A DNA stretch of 64,000 bases, taken from Variovorax terrae (GTDB taxonomy: Bacteria; Pseudomonadota; Gammaproteobacteria; Burkholderiales; Burkholderiaceae_C). Under the pieces are notes generated by a model that was not told the DNA's origin, made no database searches, and saw only the letters and a list, made by a program, of their open reading frames with translations. Positions within the stretch are counted from its first letter, which is position 1. Every line of letters starts with the position of its first letter. Location of the stretch: the NCBI RefSeq assembly GCF_022809125.1, contig NZ_JALGBI010000004.1, forward strand, positions 37,003 through 101,002. Reading direction: 5' to 3'. Position numbers and translations under genes: made by a program. Positions 60,621 through 64,000 of this stretch are shown in pieces.

Positions 60621-61208
60621 TCAACCCAGGAGCATGAGAACGAAACAGGCGATCCAGACAATGAAATACGCCAGATTCTGCTTGGTGGCTTTCGAGCGCT
60701 GGTACAGATACACCGGCACCAGCCAGGTCCAGCCCTTGAACTTGTCCGTGTTGTGCCCCGCCGCCACCAGGCGCTTCTCATCGAAATAGGCCAGCGCGAT
60801 ATTCAAGCCCACCGTCACGAACCAGTACTTGTTGCTGTCCATGGCACTCTGGGCGGCATACTGATTGCCCCGGTGCACAATCCCCGCAACCACGTACTCC
60901 AGCACCGCCCCGATCAGCGGCGCGAACGCCAGCACCCAGACCACCGTGTTGTCAATATGCTCGCCCGACAGCGGCGGCGGAGTGCTGTCATCGAAATGAA
61001 CCCGCAACGCCGTGTCCTCGACCCTGGACCAGTCGGGAGATCCCTGCTTCCAGACCGACGAGCCCTTGGACAGGACCGAGGTCTTGATCAGCTGAACGAT
61101 CCCGGCCTCGGAGACCGGCCCCTTTCTCTGGCCGTTTTCTTCATAGAACCAGGTGTCCTCCGGGCTGGCCTGGTTGTCTTCGATATGCTCTTGCATGTGC
61201 TCTTCCAT
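60621..61208 (-). CDS. GYF_2 (DUF4339)-domain membrane protein
   Basis: 195 residues from the ATG at 61208, with AAGAAAGAG nearby upstream. Residues about 17-70 form a GYF_2 domain (TWFYEENGQRKGPVSEAGIV, VLSKGSSVWKQGSPDW), a protein-interaction module. Then come three or four membrane helices (VVWVLAFAPLIGAVLEYVVA, LAYFIVWIACFVLMLLG). The open frame further upstream to 61448 has no credible start. Part of the operon of small envelope proteins. Confidence 0.82.
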   Translation of the reverse strand: MEEHMQEHIEDNQASPEDTWFYEENGQRKGPVSEAGIVQLIKTSVLSKGSSVWKQGSPDWSRVEDTALRVHFDDSTPPPLSGEHIDNTVVWVLAFAPLIGAVLEYVVAGIVHRGNQYAAQSAMDSNKYWFVTVGLNIALAYFDEKRLVAAGHNTDKFKGWTWLVPVYLYQRSKATKQNLAYFIVWIACFVLMLLG

Positions 61209-61460
61209 ATGCTCTTTCTTGAAATGTTGAAACTCGATGAATGAAATCGCCGGGGGGTAGTTCCGATCAACCGGCTTTCCAGGCGGCTTTGAACGGGAGG
61301 GTGGACACCGCGCAACGCGTGAACCCAGCGCAGGCCTGATCCCATAGGCTCGGCCAAAGCTTCTTGCCGGAGTCGACGCCGCACGGAGCCTCTTGAGGTA
61401 CAAGAAAGCCTGCCGCACGCGCGGCCCACAGACAACGGCCGGCCCCAACTGGCGCCCCGG

Positions 61461-62180
61461 CTATCGCTTGATGAACTCCGGCAACACCCAGCCGTTGTCC
61501 GTCCTGATCATGTTGAGCGTCGCCGTGAACTCGGCTTCGGCCTTCTTTGTGAACATCTCGGTCTGCCCGAACATCTTGTTCGCGAGATTCATGAAGAACA
61601 TGGAGCGCACCTGAGGCAGCTTGCACACCTCCCACACGTTCGCCTCATACTCGTCCCGGAAACTCCCCCTGGACTCCGCGGCGAAGAAGTTCGCGTACCG
61701 CTCGTACTCGTAAATGGTCGACTGGTTCTTGTAGAACAGCTCCTCCATGGCCCTGGCGAGCTCGACGGTGCGCCGCGACTCGTACGCCACATCGACCTCC
61801 TCGGTGCTTGCCCGTTGCTTGTCGTCCCGTTGCTTGTTGAGCGCGTCATACTCGTTCTTCATCTTCATGATCTGGGCGTTGTAGTCCGCCTTGAACGCCT
61901 TGAGCTCCTCGTGGCGCTGCGCCAGCTCCTTGATGAGGTTCTGGTTCTTGCGGATGGGGGACCCCTTCAGCGTGAACTTGACATACAGCGTGTAGCTGCC
62001 GTCGCGCTGGGCCACCCCATTGGTCTTCTCGAAGCTGCCAACAGAAATCACATCGCAGTTCTCAAACCCCCGCTTGATCTGCTGCTTGGCATCGGACTCC
62101 GATGGCTTGCCGGACGCCCCACACCCTGCCAGCCCCACGGCCACCGCAGCGGCCAGGACCGAACGAAGAAATCCTTTCAT
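61461..62180 (-). CDS. Predicted lipoprotein with central coiled coil
   Basis: 239 residues. Signal peptide LRSVLAAAVAVGLAGC gives a lipobox with Cys20. The middle (QNLIKELAQRHEELKAFKAD, MKMKNEYDALNKQRDDKQRA) is strongly predicted coiled coil by its heptad charge pattern. The C-terminus (MIRTDNGWVLPEFIKR) resembles the DUF3828-type small domain ending of other lipoproteins. No family named with confidence. Probably anchored in the outer membrane or the outer face of the inner membrane. Confidence 0.82.
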   Translation of the reverse strand: MKGFLRSVLAAAVAVGLAGCGASGKPSESDAKQQIKRGFENCDVISVGSFEKTNGVAQRDGSYTLYVKFTLKGSPIRKNQNLIKELAQRHEELKAFKADYNAQIMKMKNEYDALNKQRDDKQRASTEEVDVAYESRRTVELARAMEELFYKNQSTIYEYERYANFFAAESRGSFRDEYEANVWEVCKLPQVRSMFFMNLANKMFGQTEMFTKKAEAEFTATLNMIRTDNGWVLPEFIKR

Positions 62181-62340
62181 GCTTACCCTCCGAACTCGTG
62201 AATGTGTGATTGAGAAAGCACCCCCCGGGCTCCGTGAACCCGGCCCAGGCGGTGCGGTGATGAATAAAAGGTGGCCATGGCGACAGACCCGGCCCTGAGA
62301 TCGGCGCCAGGCACCGGCACAGGGCATGCCGCCAGGAGCC

Positions 62341-62718
62341 CTACCACCAGCCGTTGTCGCCCAGGCGGACCTTCTTGAAGTAATCCATGTTGGCGAAGAT
62401 GGGAAACAGCAGGACCGCGCCATTGCCGAAGATGAAGTTGCCGGCGCCAAACTCGGCCTCAACATAGTCATTGGCCAGGCCGAGCACGAAACAAAGGCCG
62501 GCGTAGGCAATCGCCTTCTTCCACAGGCCCTTTGCCAGGTAGTAGAACGGACCGAACAGGCAGGCCCACAGGTTGAAGCAGACCGTGACTCTTTCCTGGA
62601 ATGGAAGCGTGCTGACATGTCCCCAATCGGGGCCTCCGGCCTTGTCGATCAAGGCAAAGCGCTTTTTCCAGGTCTCGGAGAGAGTGGGCCTGTCTTGGGC
62701 AGACTCAGTGTTGTTCAT
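62341..62718 (-). CDS. DUF2628-type small membrane protein
   Basis: 125 residues: soluble N-terminus (TWKKRFALIDKAGGPDWGHV), then FNLWACLFGPFYYLAKGLWK and two or three hydrophobic helices, ending MDYFKKVRLGDNGWW. The FGPFYYLxKGMWxK-type segment is the hallmark of DUF2628 proteins, whose function is unknown. It follows the zinc-ribbon gene by 28 bases. Confidence 0.82.
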   Translation of the reverse strand: MNNTESAQDRPTLSETWKKRFALIDKAGGPDWGHVSTLPFQERVTVCFNLWACLFGPFYYLAKGLWKKAIAYAGLCFVLGLANDYVEAEFGAGNFIFGNGAVLLFPIFANMDYFKKVRLGDNGWW

Positions 62719-62746
62719 GAGGTTTCCTTTGAAAAGTGATGGGGGG

Positions 62747-63070
62747 TCAAAATGCGCAGAGAACGGAAAGCGCCGACAGCACGATGCCGACGATGCTCAT
62801 CCACTTCTCGTTCCTGAGCTTTTCCTCGGTGAGGGAGTAAATGCCGAACGAGATCGGGAACATCGAGAACAGGACGATGCCGACTCTGGAGTCGGTGTCC
62901 CATAGGTCGACGGAAAGAACGGACAGGAAGAGCAGGACGCTGAGGATCAGCGTCACGATCGCCGACCAATGCGGCGAGGAACTCATTCCCGGATATTGAA
63001 CAGCGCCGCACTGCGGACAGCTCTGGGCGGAGTCGTGCAGTTCCTTGGCGCAGCCACGGCAGAAAGCCAT
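62747..63070 (-). CDS. Zinc-ribbon membrane protein
   Basis: 107 residues. N-terminal zinc ribbon with Cys4, Cys7, Cys18 and Cys21 (FCRGCAKELHDSAQSCPQCG), then three membrane helices (IVTLILSVLLFLSVLSVDLW, IVLFSMFPISFGIYSL, IVGIVLSALSVLCAF). Such proteins are common in membrane-remodelling or stress operons of unknown function. First gene of the five-gene operon, divergent from the XRE repressor. Confidence 0.85.
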   Translation of the reverse strand: MAFCRGCAKELHDSAQSCPQCGAVQYPGMSSSPHWSAIVTLILSVLLFLSVLSVDLWDTDSRVGIVLFSMFPISFGIYSLTEEKLRNEKWMSIVGIVLSALSVLCAF

Positions 63071-63448
63071 TTTCTTTTTCCTTCGGTGGTGAATGAGTAA
63101 GAGGTGGTGACTAGTTCGGTGTTAAGGCGAGTCAAAGCCGATCGAGATGACGCTCTGCTCTGATATGGCTCGTCTGGAGACCGGTTGAGGGGCCGTGACG
63201 ATGAGGCCAGATGACTGGATCTGTATGCCGCCGCCGCCCTGGCTAGGGGATGACCGGTGGCTTGTACTGAGTCCAACTTGGGCAGGACAGATCGAAGTAC
63301 TGATTTGCTGCTGTTTTTGCGGGACGACATAGACGCCCGAGAAAAGCCAGGCCGAACAAGGCGACGATCCCTTTCGAAGCAAGAGGCTTCCCTGGGGACG
63401 AGTCGGCCGGAATTTGAACGCTGAGTGGTGATTGATTTCATTACAATA
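63071..63448. other. Divergent leader region with possible small frames
   Basis: Between the zinc-ribbon start and the XRE operators. The minus strand contains an open frame reading WLFSGVYVVPQKQQQISTSI from a TTG near 63382, with an overlapping frame that carries a membrane-like GIVALFGLAFLG. Neither has a ribosome site or a coherent start; a frameshifted small gene is possible but unproven. Confidence 0.35.
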
Positions 63449-63463
63449 CTAAGGATTCCTTAG
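63449..63463. promoter_or_regulatory. Operator candidate CTAAGGA-T-TCCTTAG
   Basis: Perfect odd-length palindrome 35 bp before the XRE start. Shares AGGA/TCCT ends with the second palindrome at 63480-63498, so both may bind the XRE protein. Confidence 0.62.
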
Positions 63464-63479
63464 TGTATGAGTGTATCAA

Positions 63480-63498
63480 TCCTCAGACTATCTGAGGA
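63480..63498. promoter_or_regulatory. Operator candidate TCCTCAGA-CTA-TCTGAGGA abutting the XRE start
   Basis: Perfect eight-bp arms with a three-base spacer. Its last base is the A of the XRE start codon, so binding would block both transcription and access of ribosomes (GAGG lies in the right arm). Classic layout for autorepression. Confidence 0.68.
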
Positions 63499-63845
63499 TG
63501 CCCCGTGCAAAACCCGATTCCCCGATTGATCCGGCGCTGCCTTTGTTTGCACGCAGGCTCAAGGCCGCACGGCTTCGCAGTGGGATTTCGCAAGAGAATT
63601 TGGGGGTTGAGGCCGGGGTGGACGAGTTCTCCGCCAGCGCCCGCATCAATCAGTACGAGCGTGGCAAGCACACGCCGGACGTGCTAACTGCGACGAACCT
63701 GGCGAAAGTCCTGGACATTCCGTTGGCGTATTTCTGGGCTGTTGGCGATGACGAGGCCGATCTGATCCGGCTTTTTCATAAGTTGGGCATCAAGCAGCGC
63801 AAACAGGTCCTGCTCCTGCTGGAAGAGTTGACCGAGGGGAAATAG
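63498..63845 (+). CDS. XRE-family helix-turn-helix repressor
   Basis: 115 residues. Helix-turn-helix LFARRLKAARLRSGISQENL, then VDEFSASARINQYERGKHTP and the C-terminal helical part LAYFWAVGDDEADLIRLFHK. Start chosen at the ATG beside the second palindrome; a GTG at 63471 would add nine residues and include the operator. Small repressors of this type commonly control neighbouring accessory genes, here the divergent envelope operon. Confidence 0.88.
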   Translation: MPRAKPDSPIDPALPLFARRLKAARLRSGISQENLGVEAGVDEFSASARINQYERGKHTPDVLTATNLAKVLDIPLAYFWAVGDDEADLIRLFHKLGIKQRKQVLLLLEELTEGK

Positions 63846-63873
63846 GTTGATGCTGCTTCCCCCTCGACTCTTT

Positions 63874-64000
63874 TCACACCACCCCCCGCTCCGCCATAGA
63901 AAGCGCCCCCAGATCACTGGTGATCACGTGATCGAGCACCCGCACCTCCACCAGCGCCAGCGCTGACTTCAGATCGCGCGTGAGCGCATAGTCCGCACTG
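63874..64000 (-). CDS. radC: RadC-family JAB-domain protein, C-terminal end only
   Basis: The minus strand encodes [40 protein letters not shown], then TGA at 63874-63876. This is the C-terminus of RadC-type proteins (LxDHxI then SxAERG). The rest lies beyond the right edge. RadC genes of this short kind are typical of genomic islands and plasmids. It overlaps nothing and converges on the XRE gene. Confidence 0.78.
   Translation of the reverse strand, partial: SADYALTRDLKSALALVEVRVLDHVITSDLGALSMAERGVV

Noticed and set aside
62983..63441. Minus-strand open frame of 152 codons across the zinc-ribbon gene start.
   Set aside because: It overlaps the well-supported zinc-ribbon gene in another frame and is serine/arginine-rich low-complexity sequence without a family match.
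1..64000. CRISPR array, rRNA or tRNA genes.
   Set aside because: No regularly spaced repeats and no tRNA or rRNA signature sequences were recognised by reading; a dedicated scan was not possible.

Overview
The window is GC-rich, gene-dense DNA from a betaproteobacterium, most likely a Burkholderiales member of the Alcaligenaceae/Comamonadaceae type. The main evidence is five Bug-type (TctC-like) solute receptors, several branched-chain-amino-acid-type ABC systems, and many LysR, IclR, MarR and Crp regulators attached to small catabolic operons. No rRNA, tRNA or CRISPR array was recognised. Almost everything before about 59.4 kb is accessory catabolism centred on aromatic compounds.

Layout. 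1-8.0 kb: a divergent LysR gene and an eight-gene operon (PhzS-like flavin monooxygenase, exported RidA, LivKHMGF-type ABC importer, VOC-fold dioxygenase). 8.1-12.2 kb: an oxidoreductase, an orphan receptor, small envelope genes, a YceI protein and a decayed aminotransferase. 12.2-15.5 kb: LysR, M20 amidohydrolase and Bug receptor. 15.5-16.0 kb: a dead IS5-type element. 16.3-19.6 kb: a three-gene ABC importer and a GNAT acetyltransferase. 20.1-23.4 kb: an epimerase-like, AhpD-like and cupin operon under a divergent MocR regulator. 23.8-32.96 kb: a two-component flavin monooxygenase divergent from an ABC importer (with a LivM-LivG fusion), an amidase and an exported prephenate-dehydratase-like protein. 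33.0-36.8 kb: Crp and IclR regulators, a degenerate-motif metallo-beta-lactamase-fold protein and a glutamine-amidotransferase-like protein, with an aroG remnant between the two regulators. 36.95-41.2 kb: hmgA-fahA-maiA-Bug. 41.5-43.2 kb: a flavin reductase with a MarR-like tail, and a MarR regulator. 43.2-48.2 kb: two enolase-superfamily enzymes, a D-2-hydroxyacid dehydrogenase and a Bug receptor. 48.7-54.8 kb: Bug, a second hmgA and a second amidase, then Crp, RidA and Bug on the other strand. 55.1-59.4 kb: Lrp, a frameshifted tyrosine aminotransferase, hppD, RidA, a SnoaL-like protein and a RidA remnant. 59.7-64 kb: different content, an operon of small membrane or lipid-anchored proteins divergent from an XRE repressor, with the end of a RadC-like gene at the right edge.

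How it works together. The window encodes the whole homogentisate route: tyrosine to 4-hydroxyphenylpyruvate (aminotransferase, currently frameshifted), to homogentisate (hppD), to maleylacetoacetate (hmgA), to fumarylacetoacetate (maiA), to fumarate plus acetoacetate (fahA). Two amidases, a two-component aromatic hydroxylase and several uptake systems probably feed other aromatic or amide substrates into it; that is inference.

The most useful observations are three short sequence motifs shared between separate promoters: GTATC-N4-GATAC before both flavin-reductase genes and the ABC operon; AGTGAACAGTC before hmgA, Bug-hmgA2-amidase and Bug-RidA; and TGCAAAYGCATTTGT before the crp-like gene and in the iclR/MBL gap. 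They suggest that the scattered operons form a few regulons. Also notable are two aminotransferase copies broken at nearly the same codon, an exported prephenate-dehydratase-like protein, five RidA genes or remnants, and the uncharacterised envelope cassette at the right end.
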